From: JAKPCT01 sp029553165
GTDB lineage: Bacteria > Bacillota > UBA4882 > UBA8346
Assembly (NCBI GenBank): GCA_035359995.1
Contig: DAORZT010000047.1
Location: 1-23,439 of the forward strand
DNA length: 23,439 nt
Direction: 5' to 3'
In this document: in pieces, positions 6,968 to 14,862 of the stretch
How positions within the stretch are numbered: position 1 is the stretch's first letter
Layout of the letters: every line of letters starts with the position of its first letter
The notes under the pieces: generated by a model
Seen by the model: only the letters and a program-made list of their open reading frames with translations
Database searches by the model: none
Told to the model about the DNA's origin: nothing
Program-made: the position numbers and the translations under genes

Positions 6968-7747
6968 TTATAGATAAGTCTTATAATTTAATAACCCATC
7001 TTTCCCCAGGCAATCTCGTATCGATACTGCCTTAGCTATTAATGGTTTATCATCTCTACAAGGTATTTCACAACTTATAGAGAACCAAGTACCATTCTTA
7101 TATACTTTTTTCTCATGTACGTCGTTTAAATAGTCTTCCAGATCCAAACTCGCTAAATAAGTCATCCAACCTATCCAGAAATCGTTATCTTCTCTCTCAA
7201 CCTCAGCGATGAATTTGTCATATGTAACTACTGCATAGACCGGATTAACTGTCTCAATTACTCTTTCCATCAGGTTTTTAATAAAATCATATCGATAAAA
7301 TACATCTCTATTGTTTCGCGGAAATTTGATACTTAAAATCCCCTGCGAATTTTCCATGCTTGATCCTGCAATAATTCTAATAACAAACTGATCATTAGAG
7401 TCATTAGCAACATTCGAATACGAATTAATGAAATCTACAAATGACTTTGATTTCAGGGTTAATTCTTGATTATTGGGATCAGGGTTCTCATATGCAATTT
7501 CATCATCGCCAATTCCTTGGTTAAATATGATTTCTTCAAAGTTTTCATAATCCCCTTTAAAACCCTTGCTCCAATGTCCATCATCGCCAGTACGACTAAA
7601 AACATTTTGAAACACTTCATGAAAATCGCCTAGCTCAATCAATATTTTTTTACTAAAATTCAAGTATTCTTCCAAGGTCATTACTTGATTTCGAAATCTT
7701 AGATGCATCATAAGATCTTCCAACAACAACCACCCTTTCTGCATCAT
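6968..7747 (-). CDS. Hypothetical protein resembling Imm52-family immunity proteins
   Basis: A soluble, acidic protein of up to 259 residues with no signal or membrane segment. The pattern resembles Imm52 polymorphic-toxin immunity proteins: an N-terminal LRFRNQVMTLEEYLNF helix start, a central YAVVTYDKF strand, the WIGWMTYLASL segment, and a C-terminal AKAVSIRDCLGKDGLL helix. This is recognition by eye and could be wrong. The start is uncertain: ATG at 7747 has no ribosome binding site and begins five bases after a terminator T-run, whereas ATG at 7711 (residue 13) has GGAAGA just upstream and better fits the family start. No toxin gene with a recognisable delivery domain is adjacent. Base composition looks more AT-rich than the flanking genes, consistent with acquisition. 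Confidence 0.5.
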   Translation of the reverse strand: MMQKGWLLLEDLMMHLRFRNQVMTLEEYLNFSKKILIELGDFHEVFQNVFSRTGDDGHWSKGFKGDYENFEEIIFNQGIGDDEIAYENPDPNNQELTLKSKSFVDFINSYSNVANDSNDQFVIRIIAGSSMENSQGILSIKFPRNNRDVFYRYDFIKNLMERVIETVNPVYAVVTYDKFIAEVEREDNDFWIGWMTYLASLDLEDYLNDVHEKKVYKNGTWFSISCEIPCRDDKPLIAKAVSIRDCLGKDGLLNYKTYL

Positions 7748-7751
7748 GCAA

Positions 7752-7793
7752 TGAAAAAATAAAAGAGATGCAACTTTTGATTACATCTCTTTT
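7752..7793 (-). terminator. Intrinsic terminator overlapping the end of sbp
   Basis: A perfect 10-base-pair stem (7793-7784 with 7770-7761) and a 13-base loop are followed on the minus strand by a T-rich tail (7760-7752). The 5' arm lies within the last codons of sbp. The next gene begins immediately after the tail. Confidence 0.8.
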
Positions 7794-8161
7794 TCTTTTC
7801 CACCAATATGCCACCACCAAAACCGGTCAAACAATTCTTCCCGAATCAGTGACAGATTTTGAAACAGTCGAATACTGAAAGCAACAACCGCTCCCATATG
7901 AATATCAACGCCTACCAGATCACCAATATAAGCCAAAAGTGCCGCTAAAGCAACATTAGTAAAGAAACTACTGATAAATTTGGAAAAAACAAACTTTTGG
8001 CTTAATTGAGCACGAATTCCGCCCATAATTGCATCTAAGGCAGCTAAAATTCCAATCGCAGTATATTTAATATACGGATAAGGGATATCGTAATCAAAGA
8101 CAAAACCAAATAAATAACCGATTAACACCCCAAAAATAACACCTAATACCGGGATCAACAT
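7781..8161 (-). CDS. sbp: Small basic protein Sbp (DUF1290 family) membrane protein
   Basis: A 126-residue integral membrane protein with about four hydrophobic segments (roughly 1-22, 30-49, 62-85 and 88-105) and a short charged cytosolic tail. GILAALDAIMGGIRAQL is characteristic of the DUF1290 family. In Bacillus subtilis the family member sbp lies beside DUF881 genes (ylxW, ylxX) and ftsA/ftsZ; here the DUF881 partner is directly upstream with a two-base gap, but the ftsA/ftsZ neighbours are absent. ATG at 8161 is served by GGGGAGGGG located inside the end of the DUF881 gene, so the two are translated together. The molecular function is unknown; a link to envelope or division is inferred from context. 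Confidence 0.85.
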   Translation of the reverse strand: MLIPVLGVIFGVLIGYLFGFVFDYDIPYPYIKYTAIGILAALDAIMGGIRAQLSQKFVFSKFISSFFTNVALAALLAYIGDLVGVDIHMGAVVAFSIRLFQNLSLIREELFDRFWWWHIGGKEKEM

Positions 8162-8163
8162 CG

Positions 8164-8871
8164 TTAATTCCCCTCCCCTTCGATTAATTCGGTAGGTTTA
8201 GCATATTCAAAGGCAATACTGCCCTTGTAAGGAGGAATATAAATATCATCAACCAATTCGATGTTAAATTGGAGCGAAAATGATAATAATTGTTCCTGGA
8301 CAAAACCACCCTTCATCATCAGGGCATTCTTTAAATTGTTTGAATCTCCAATCGCATCAATGATATAAGGCGGTGCCAGCCGTTTAGTATCAATCAGGAT
8401 GGTGGTACCGGCGCAGCTAAATCCGGAAGTCGCTGCCAGCCGGTGCCCATTGACCGCAATTGCTTCTGCGCCCGCTGCTCTTAATTCATTAACTAACAAT
8501 TCCAATTGATCATAGTGAACAATGTAGAATACCGGATCTTCATACTCTTTTAACTTTTTTTCCGAGTCATTTAAAGTAATGCGGACCCCTTTACCTCTAA
8601 GTGGCGCAAGTCCTGCCGCCATCTTCAGCCGGACAATCTCGCGGTCCCGGTCATAATCTTTCATTTGAGAGCGTAAAGTCGCAATCTCATTTTCATACTT
8701 GGCAATTCGGATTTCATAGTTTTGTAATGTTTTCGCTAACTCATTGATCTGTCTGGTTGGTAATTTAGCCCGTACTTTATGTTCAGTCTTTAACTGAAAA
8801 ACCAATAAGCAGCTCAAAAACATCGCCACTAAACCAATTCCCCATTGCCAACTGCTATTTTTTAATCGCAC
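8164..8871 (-). CDS. DUF881 (YlxW/YlxX-like) membrane-anchored coiled-coil protein
   Basis: A 235-residue protein with a single N-terminal membrane anchor (about 10-26), a predicted coiled coil (about 40-72, LAKTLQNYEIRIAKYENEIA) and an extracytoplasmic DUF881 domain. The domain shows the family landmarks GKGVRITLND, LVNELRAAGAEAIAVNGHR and PPYIIDAIGD. GTG at 8871 has GAGGTG ten bases upstream. The coiled-coil plus single-pass layout resembles divisome proteins such as DivIC or FtsL, and the family is usually encoded beside division genes. The gene follows the mreB/mbl gene but is separated from it by a terminator, so it probably has its own promoter, which I could not place with confidence. 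Confidence 0.85.
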   Translation of the reverse strand: MRLKNSSWQWGIGLVAMFLSCLLVFQLKTEHKVRAKLPTRQINELAKTLQNYEIRIAKYENEIATLRSQMKDYDRDREIVRLKMAAGLAPLRGKGVRITLNDSEKKLKEYEDPVFYIVHYDQLELLVNELRAAGAEAIAVNGHRLAATSGFSCAGTTILIDTKRLAPPYIIDAIGDSNNLKNALMMKGGFVQEQLLSFSLQFNIELVDDIYIPPYKGSIAFEYAKPTELIEGEGN

Positions 8872-8990
8872 GATCGGATCGCACCTCTTTTAAGTAATCT
8901 TCATCCAAATTACGCTAGTTTTGTTATATTCACCATTTAAAAATTAATTCCTCTCTTTAATAAAGTAATAAATTGTTAAACATTTATAAA

Positions 8991-9042
8991 CGAAAAAAGA
9001 CTTAGCAAATAGTTTTTGGGATTCCCAAACCCTATCTCTAAG
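8991..9042 (-). terminator. Intrinsic terminator after mreB/mbl
   Basis: A long imperfect hairpin occupies 9042-9001. Paired blocks are CTTAG/CTAAG, ATAG/CTAT and TTTGGG/CCCAAA around a three-base loop. On the minus strand it is followed by TCTTTTTT. It would end the phoP-phoR-rluB-orf135-mbl transcript before the DUF881 gene. Confidence 0.75.
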
Positions 9043-9073
9043 CCACCGGATCATCATTATCAATTTATCTTCT

Positions 9074-10120
9074 CTATTTTGAGTTGGCTTTTTTAGCCGC
9101 AACCAAAACTCTTGACAGTAAATTGATCTGTTCCAGAGTCATTCCGGTCCCAATCGCAACACTGGACAACGGATCATCAACAATCTTAACTGGCATGCCT
9201 AATTCGACGCTGATTAATTTATCCAATCCTTTTAACAGAGCTCCTCCTCCGGTCAGGACAATCTCCTTAAACATTACATCAGCAACCAACTCCGGCGGCG
9301 TCCTTTCCAAGGTCATCCGCGCAGCATTGATAATTGTTTCCAAAGGTTCTTTTAAAGCTTCTCTAATCTGACGTGAAGTTACCGAAACAACCTTAGGCAG
9401 TCCCGATACCTGATCGCGACCCCGCACTTCATAAGTGATCTCTTGGCCAATAGGATAGGCCGATCCCAAATAGATTTTAAGATCTTCGGCTGTCCTTTCC
9501 CCAATGATCAGGTTAAAATGCCTTCTAATATATCTAATAATTGTATGGTCAAAGACATCGCCGCCGGTGTGGATGGATTGCCCGGAGACAATCCCCCCCA
9601 TCGAGATCACCGCCATATCTGAAGTTCCTCCACCAATATCGATGATCATATTACCAGTCGCATCATGCACCGGTAATCCTGCACCAATTGCTGCCGCTAC
9701 CGGTTCTTCAATCAAATAGACTTCGCGTGCCCCAGCATATAAAGTCGCTTCAATAACCGCCCGGCGCTCTACATCCGTAGTTCCGGAAGGGATACTGACA
9801 ACTGTCCTTGGTTTAATAAAAACCTTCCCTTTACAGGCTTTTCGAATTAAATGCTTCAGCATTTCTTTGGTAACTTCAAAATCAGCAATTACTCCATTCC
9901 GTAGCGGGCGAATTGCTAAAATATCTCCCGGTGTCCGCCCCAACATCTGCCTGGCTTCATTACCAACAGCCAGGACTTCCCTGGTATTCTTCCTAATTGC
10001 TACTACAGACGGCTCCCTGATAATAATTCCTTTATTACGCTCATAGACAAGACAATTCGCAGTCCCGAGATCAATCCCCAGATCCTTTTTAAAATGACTG
10101 GTAATAAACCTTACTGGCAT
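9074..10120 (-). CDS. mreB: Rod shape-determining actin homologue, MreB/Mbl family
   Basis: A 348-residue bacterial actin that forms membrane-associated filaments guiding lateral wall synthesis. The nucleotide-binding motifs are all present: DLGIDLGTAN (phosphate 1), IIDIGGGTSDMAV (phosphate 2), and LTGGGALLKGLD (adenosine). The conserved EEPVAAAIGAGLPV connecting segment is intact. The length is typical. ATG at 10120 is preceded by GAGGT at a good distance. No mreC/mreD follow, so this is more likely an Mbl or MreBH-type paralogue than the mreBCD-linked copy; sequence alone does not settle which. It is the last gene of a unit that begins with phoP, suggesting joint control of wall growth and the two-component system. 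Confidence 0.9.
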   Translation of the reverse strand: MPVRFITSHFKKDLGIDLGTANCLVYERNKGIIIREPSVVAIRKNTREVLAVGNEARQMLGRTPGDILAIRPLRNGVIADFEVTKEMLKHLIRKACKGKVFIKPRTVVSIPSGTTDVERRAVIEATLYAGAREVYLIEEPVAAAIGAGLPVHDATGNMIIDIGGGTSDMAVISMGGIVSGQSIHTGGDVFDHTIIRYIRRHFNLIIGERTAEDLKIYLGSAYPIGQEITYEVRGRDQVSGLPKVVSVTSRQIREALKEPLETIINAARMTLERTPPELVADVMFKEIVLTGGGALLKGLDKLISVELGMPVKIVDDPLSSVAIGTGMTLEQINLLSRVLVAAKKANSK

Positions 10121-10154
10121 TTTACTACCTCTATTTCTTTAGTCTACTTCTCAC

Positions 10155-10562
10155 TTATAGTTCCTCAATTTCACTTCGATATTCTTCATTAACCCTAAAA
10201 ATAAATCTTTCGACTTCATTATTGGATACTAACAACTGATTTGGTTCTAAGATTTTAATCTTCCGAAACTCCTCTCTCAAAGTTAACGGCATCAAATCTT
10301 CGAGCGAGTCGGCTTCCACAACCATTTCCACAGGAGCATATGCTGTAGTCTGCTTTTGGCCATCCCCAGGGATCAAATAAACTTCATGATCAACATTTAA
10401 AGTTTCTACATTAATACCTTGCAACGGTAAATTACGAAGCAAAGTGACTTTTTGATTTCTAACCTTTTTGGCTGCTTCCAGTAGATCACTGCGTTTCCAA
10501 AAAAATTTTCTGGTTCCGGTTTCCGCTTTAAAATCATATCTTATTTTGGCTTTTACCGGCAT
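10155..10562 (-). CDS. Conserved-looking hypothetical protein (orf135)
   Basis: A 135-residue soluble protein that I do not recognise. It has no signal peptide, membrane segment, cysteine cluster or nucleotide-binding loop. The N-terminal half is basic with KAKIRYDF and KKVRNQKVTLLRNLPLQG, and the C-terminal half is acidic, including EADSLEDLMPLTLREEFRKI and an RVNEEYRSEIEEL ending likely to be helical. ATG at 10562 has AGGAG nine bases upstream. It lies 34 bases before mreB/mbl and 55 bases after rluB with no terminator between, so it appears to belong to the phoP-to-mbl operon. A role with the MreB-like filament is possible by position only. Confidence 0.7.
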   Translation of the reverse strand: MPVKAKIRYDFKAETGTRKFFWKRSDLLEAAKKVRNQKVTLLRNLPLQGINVETLNVDHEVYLIPGDGQKQTTAYAPVEMVVEADSLEDLMPLTLREEFRKIKILEPNQLLVSNNEVERFIFRVNEEYRSEIEEL

Positions 10563-10617
10563 CTTATCGCGCTCCTGTAAAATTATTTTTTTACATTATG
10601 CCCCGAAACCTCAAATT

Positions 10618-11346
10618 TTATTTGGCTATTGATTCTTTTAATTTCAGGAGTTCCTGCAATTCCTTTTCCGTCGGCCTTCTGGTCGCTCCAAGCTTTAGAT
10701 CTCCTAATGATAATGGCCCCATCGCAATTCGATGCAGTTTAATGACCGGGTGACCAATCGCCTGCATCATTCGTTTCACCTGACGTTTGCGGCCTTCGCG
10801 GATAATCACAATTAAGGTAGTCGTGCCTCGCTGTTCTGTTTTGACATGGATTTTGGCAGGAGCAGTAGGCCCATCCTCCAATTCGATTCCGTGAGTCAGT
10901 CTGGTTAATGATTCAGCTGAAGGCGATCCATTAACCGTCACTTCATAAGTCTTTTCAACCAAATGTTTCGGATGGGTTAGTGCTAATGCTAAATCACCAT
11001 CGTTTGTAAAAAACAACAACCCGGATGTATCCTTATCCAACCTTCCGACTGGATACAACCGGGAAGCAATATTGGGTGGTAATAATTCCATAACCGTAGA
11101 CCGCCCGAATGGGTCGGTCACAGTTGTTAAATAACCTGGTGGTTTATTTAAAATCAAGTATTCATAATTAGTCTTGATTGAAACCGGTTTACCGTCAACA
11201 GTTACTTGATCGTGTTCAGGTTCTACCTGAAATCCCATTTGGTTGACAATAACACCGTTCACACTGACTCTTCCGCTGGCAATAAGCTGATCAGCTTGTC
11301 TCCGCGAACTGATCCCGGAAACTGCTAAAAACTTATTGAGTCTCAT
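10618..11346 (-). CDS. rluB: 23S rRNA pseudouridine synthase, RluB/RsuA family
   Basis: A 242-residue enzyme that isomerises uridine in ribosomal RNA. An N-terminal S4 RNA-binding domain (about 1-47, MRLNKFLAVSGISSRRQAD) precedes the catalytic domain with GRLDKDTSGL at 101-110, in which Asp104 is the catalytic aspartate. The C-terminal REGRKRQVKRMM segment is typical of the RsuA/RluB group. The start codon lies inside the end of the kinase gene (14-base overlap), with GGGAGG 12 bases upstream, so translation is likely coupled. RluB of this size modifies helix 89 of 23S rRNA in known bacteria; target specificity here is inferred. Confidence 0.9.
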   Translation of the reverse strand: MRLNKFLAVSGISSRRQADQLIASGRVSVNGVIVNQMGFQVEPEHDQVTVDGKPVSIKTNYEYLILNKPPGYLTTVTDPFGRSTVMELLPPNIASRLYPVGRLDKDTSGLLFFTNDGDLALALTHPKHLVEKTYEVTVNGSPSAESLTRLTHGIELEDGPTAPAKIHVKTEQRGTTTLIVIIREGRKRQVKRMMQAIGHPVIKLHRIAMGPLSLGDLKLGATRRPTEKELQELLKLKESIAK

Positions 11347-12706
11347 GTTGATTTTCGGCCTCCCGATGGTTCTTATTTGGAATTACAAATGAAAACTGAC
11401 TGCCTTTACCAAGTTCACTTTCGACAGAGACTTTGCCTCCATGACGTTCAATAATGTGTTTGACAATCGACAAACCCAAACCGGTACCGCCCATCTCCCG
11501 TGAACGTCCTTTATCAACACGGTAAAAACGCTCAAAGATTCTGGGTAAACTCTCCTCCGGAATCCCAAAACCGGTGTCTTTGACAAAGACCATTGTTCCT
11601 TCCTTCACCCGCCGGCTGCCGACCAAAATTTTACCGCCTTCCTGGGTATATTTAATTGCATTATCAACCAGGTTTAACAGTACTTCCTGCAATAACTCCT
11701 TGTCACCCAAGATTAGCTTAGCCTCAATATCCTTGGTTAATTCCAAGTTTTTTTCACGAATCCGATTTTCAACAGTTACAATTATATTGTCAATCAACGG
11801 TTCCAGCTTTACATTCTCTTTTTTAAGCTCAATCTGACCACTCTCAATTTTGGAGATGTCCAGCAGATCATGGATCAAATTGTTAAGACGTTCGGTCTCC
11901 TGAAAGATGATTCGCAGAAACTTAGTCGCTACTTCTTTCTCTTCCAATGCTCCGTCTAATAAAGTCTCAATAAAACCTTTAATCGAAGTTAACGGTGTTT
12001 TCAACTCATGCGAAACATTGGCAACAAAATCACGGCGCATTGTCTCCAGACGTCTTAACTGCGTAACATCGCCAATTACCGCAACAACTCCCCTGATTTC
12101 TTCAGTCACATCATCACGAATTGGTGCCAGACGCAGGCTTAATACTCGATCCGTAGCCCCGGACCAAATGATTTCCTGCTCCAACGTATTACCTTTCACA
12201 TATATTTGATGGAAAATATCGCCCAATTCTGACTGCGGAAATACGTTATGAGGAAACTCCCCAACTCCTTCTCCCGCATTTAAATTAAACAATTCCGCAG
12301 CCGCAGGGTTGATTAAGCTGATTCGCCCGGTAATCTCCGTAGCAATTACCCCTTCGGACATACTTGCTAGGATAGCCTGAATCTCTTCCATCCGGCCATG
12401 AAGCGTACTTAAATCACTGGTATAAGTCCGTTCAAACTTCTCAATTTTGCGGGCGATCTGTCCATAAATATCCGGACGTCTGGTAAGACGGGTCCGCAAT
12501 GGGACACCATGATGCAGGTTTTCCATATAATCCAGCAATTCAACAAGCGGTATCTTAATCCATTTAAACAAAAACCAACCAACCACTGCAAACCAAAATA
12601 TTGAAAATATAATAAAAGCATTGTTTTTCCAAAAAAAATCAGTTACGAGAAACGGCAAAAAAAGAAGGAGGAGAAAGCCCCCCATCTGCCAAGCAACTTT
12701 TTTCAT
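11333..12706 (-). CDS. phoR: PhoR/PnpS-type sensor histidine kinase with PAS domain
   Basis: A 457-residue kinase. Two membrane segments (about 9-23 and 29-49) are joined by only a few residues, so there is no extracytoplasmic sensor domain. A HAMP-like linker (about 50-100) and a PAS domain (about 105-215, with ILASMSEGVIATEITGRISLINPAA) follow. The catalytic core has His233 in VSHELKTPLTSIKG, the N box NLVDNAIKYT (345-354), DTGFGIP (377-383) and GTGLGLS (407-413). ATG at 12706 is 17 bases after the regulator gene and has GGAG upstream. This layout matches PhoR/PnpS-like kinases of low-GC Gram-positives; the phosphate role is assigned by family resemblance only, as no pst or phoU genes are in the window. 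Confidence 0.85.
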   Translation of the reverse strand: MKKVAWQMGGFLLLLFLPFLVTDFFWKNNAFIIFSIFWFAVVGWFLFKWIKIPLVELLDYMENLHHGVPLRTRLTRRPDIYGQIARKIEKFERTYTSDLSTLHGRMEEIQAILASMSEGVIATEITGRISLINPAAAELFNLNAGEGVGEFPHNVFPQSELGDIFHQIYVKGNTLEQEIIWSGATDRVLSLRLAPIRDDVTEEIRGVVAVIGDVTQLRRLETMRRDFVANVSHELKTPLTSIKGFIETLLDGALEEKEVATKFLRIIFQETERLNNLIHDLLDISKIESGQIELKKENVKLEPLIDNIIVTVENRIREKNLELTKDIEAKLILGDKELLQEVLLNLVDNAIKYTQEGGKILVGSRRVKEGTMVFVKDTGFGIPEESLPRIFERFYRVDKGRSREMGGTGLGLSIVKHIIERHGGKVSVESELGKGSQFSFVIPNKNHREAENQHETQ

Positions 12707-12723
12707 AGCTTAATCACTCCGCT

Positions 12724-13419
12724 TTATTCACTCCGAAACCGGTATCCAACTCCCCGAACGGTCTCTAAATAAATTGGATCAGCCGGATCGGTCTCAATTT
12801 TCTGGCGTAAGCGCCGAACATGAACATCAACGGTCCGGGTATCGCCAAAATACTCATAACCCCATAAGTGCTCCAATAAAAATTCTCTGGTAAATGCTCT
12901 CCCCGGATTAAGTAACAATAACTTTAAGAAGTCAAACTCTTTAGGAGTCAATTCAACTTCATCGCCGCGAACTTTAACAATATGTTGACGAAGGTCCATT
13001 TTGATCTCGCCAATCTCAATAACCTCTGGTTCTTCATCACTGGCGTTACCGACCCTGCGCAATACCGCCCGCACTCTGGCAACCAACTCCCGTGGTGAGA
13101 ACGGTTTGGTCACATAGTCATCAGCACCCATCTCTAATCCCAAGACCCGATCAGCCTCTTCGCTCTTGGCAGTTAAGATGATAATTGGGATTGATTTTGT
13201 TTGAGTATCACTGCGCAGTTGTTTACAGACCGAAATACCATCCAACTCCGGTAACATCAAGTCCAAGATTACCAAATCAGGTAACTCCTGACGGACTAAA
13301 TCCAAACCTTTCTTACCAGTATTGGCAAATAAAGTCCGATATCCTTCCCGGTCAAGATTATACTTCACTAATTCAACAATATTTTGTTCATCTTCAACGA
13401 TCACAATTGTCCCGGGCAT
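12724..13419 (-). CDS. phoP: PhoP-type response regulator, OmpR family
   Basis: A 231-residue DNA-binding regulator partnered with the kinase downstream. The receiver domain has the acidic pair in VEDEQN, phospho-acceptor Asp53 in LVILDLMLPELDG, and Lys105 in VTKPFS. The C-terminal winged helix carries LTPKEFDFLKLLLLNPG and the recognition-helix region DVHVRRLRQKI. ATG at 13419 is chosen because GGAGG lies seven bases upstream; TTG at 13425 would abut it. It is the first gene of a likely five-gene operon. PhoP is the best family match, although WalR-like regulators are close relatives and cannot be excluded by eye; the absence of walH/walI-type genes argues for PhoP. Confidence 0.88.
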   Translation of the reverse strand: MPGTIVIVEDEQNIVELVKYNLDREGYRTLFANTGKKGLDLVRQELPDLVILDLMLPELDGISVCKQLRSDTQTKSIPIIILTAKSEEADRVLGLEMGADDYVTKPFSPRELVARVRAVLRRVGNASDEEPEVIEIGEIKMDLRQHIVKVRGDEVELTPKEFDFLKLLLLNPGRAFTREFLLEHLWGYEYFGDTRTVDVHVRRLRQKIETDPADPIYLETVRGVGYRFRSE

Positions 13420-13484
13420 AGGCAAACCTCCTAATGTTTTAAGTATACCAACCTTATAAAAATTAATACATTAATTATATTATA

Positions 13485-13512
13485 ATTATAACAAATTTTG
13501 AACATTCCACAA
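13485..13512 (-). promoter_or_regulatory. Candidate promoter of the phoP operon
   Basis: On the minus strand TTGTGG (13512-13507) and TATAAT (13490-13485) are 16 bases apart. The downstream leader is highly AT-rich with overlapping TATAAT-like words. Autoregulatory PhoP boxes were not clearly identifiable. Confidence 0.45.
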
Positions 13513-13524
13513 GAGTCAGCGCTT

Positions 13525-14793
13525 TTATTTAGCAACAACCGCTTTGATTCCGCTGAAATCCAGTGTTGCAAACAAGTCATCAATCGTCTCCGCACGCCGG
13601 ATTAGTTGTACAGTACCATCTTCTTTCAACAATAATTCTGCCGAACGCAGTTTCCCGTTATAGTTAAATCCCATCGCATGTCCATGGGCTCCCGTATCAT
13701 GGATTATAACAATATCATTCCGGTTAATTTCCGGAAGATTACGATCAATCGCAAATTTATCATTGTTTTCACATAATGAACCGGTTACATCATAGATCCG
13801 GTCATGAGGCCAATCTTCTTTACCAACTACCGTAATATGATGGTATGCGCCATACATACCCGGCCGCATCAGGTTCGCCATACAGGCATCCAGTCCCACG
13901 TAGTTTTTGTAGATCTCTTTCTTATGCAAAACCTTAGCGACCAAATAACCATAAGGCCCAGTGATCATTCGGCCATTCTCCATCACGATCCTTAGCGGTG
14001 CTAATCCATTGGCAACAATCAGTTCTTCATATGCCTTTTTAATCCCCTGCGATACTGTCTCGAGATTTACCGGCTGTTGTTCCGGCCGGTATGGAATCCC
14101 AATCCCGCCGCCAATATTGATAAACTCAAATTTGATTCCGACTTCCTTACTGATTTCAACTACCAACTCAAACAAGATGCGGGCAGTTTCCACAAAGTAG
14201 TTGGGGTCCAGTTCGTTAGAAGCCACCATTGTGTGAAGTCCAAAACGTTTGACACCTTTTTCTTTCATAATCTGATAGGCTTCAAAGAGCTGTTTTCTGG
14301 TCAGTCCGTATTTGGCCTCTTCAGGATTGCCAATGATTGCGTTGCCTTGCTTTAACGGCCCGGGATTATAGCGGAAACAGATCAACTCCGGGATCCCGGC
14401 ATGCTCTTCCAAGTAAGCAATATGCGAGATATCATCAAGATTAATGATGGCACCAAGTTCCATTGCTTTGCGAAACTCCTCAGCCGGAGTATCGTTTGAA
14501 GTAAACATAATATCTTCACCAACAATTCCAACTCTTTCCGCCAGAAGTAGTTCCGGTAATGAACTGCAATCCGCCCCAAAACCTTCTTCTTTGAGGATAT
14601 TTAATAAATAGGGATTTGGCGTTGCTTTAACGGCAAAGTATTCTTTAAACCCCGGAACCCACGAAAAAGCCTGAGTCAATCTTTTGGCATTGGCCCGGAT
14701 CCCCCGTTCATCATAAATATGAAACGGAGTCGGATATTGTTCAATAATCGCTTCAAGTTGTTCTTTGGTAAATGGCAATCTCTTCGTTGTCAT
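13525..14793 (-). CDS. lysA: Diaminopimelate decarboxylase
   Basis: A PLP-dependent fold III decarboxylase of 422 residues that converts meso-diaminopimelate to lysine. Lys56 in FAVKATPN forms the Schiff base. GGGIGIPY (228-235) binds the phosphate, and ENGR at 272-275 and Cys341 in CENND lie at the dimer-interface active site. HDTGAHGHAMGFNYNG near the C-terminus includes the conserved Tyr378. Two motifs depart from the commonest LysA forms: HTMVASN at 187-193 where HIGSQ is usual, and CENND in place of CESGD. I believe this is an established LysA subgroup, not damage. ATG at 14793 has GGAGG six bases upstream. It has its own promoter and lies far from the dap cluster at the other end of the window. 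Confidence 0.88.
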   Translation of the reverse strand: MTTKRLPFTKEQLEAIIEQYPTPFHIYDERGIRANAKRLTQAFSWVPGFKEYFAVKATPNPYLLNILKEEGFGADCSSLPELLLAERVGIVGEDIMFTSNDTPAEEFRKAMELGAIINLDDISHIAYLEEHAGIPELICFRYNPGPLKQGNAIIGNPEEAKYGLTRKQLFEAYQIMKEKGVKRFGLHTMVASNELDPNYFVETARILFELVVEISKEVGIKFEFINIGGGIGIPYRPEQQPVNLETVSQGIKKAYEELIVANGLAPLRIVMENGRMITGPYGYLVAKVLHKKEIYKNYVGLDACMANLMRPGMYGAYHHITVVGKEDWPHDRIYDVTGSLCENNDKFAIDRNLPEINRNDIVIIHDTGAHGHAMGFNYNGKLRSAELLLKEDGTVQLIRRAETIDDLFATLDFSGIKAVVAK

Positions 14794-14804
14794 TAATAAC
14801 CTCC

Positions 14805-14819
14805 AAAAGCTAAGCTTTT
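14805..14819. promoter_or_regulatory. Palindrome in the lysA leader, operator candidate
   Basis: AAAAGCT and AGCTTTT are perfect inverted copies around one central base. On the minus strand the site lies between the promoter and the ribosome binding site of lysA, a position where a bound repressor would block transcription. No T-run follows, and the loop is too small for a terminator. Confidence 0.35.
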
Positions 14820-14862
14820 ATAGTATTCAATCCTTTTTTTACCTGTCGCTCTTAATAATGAT

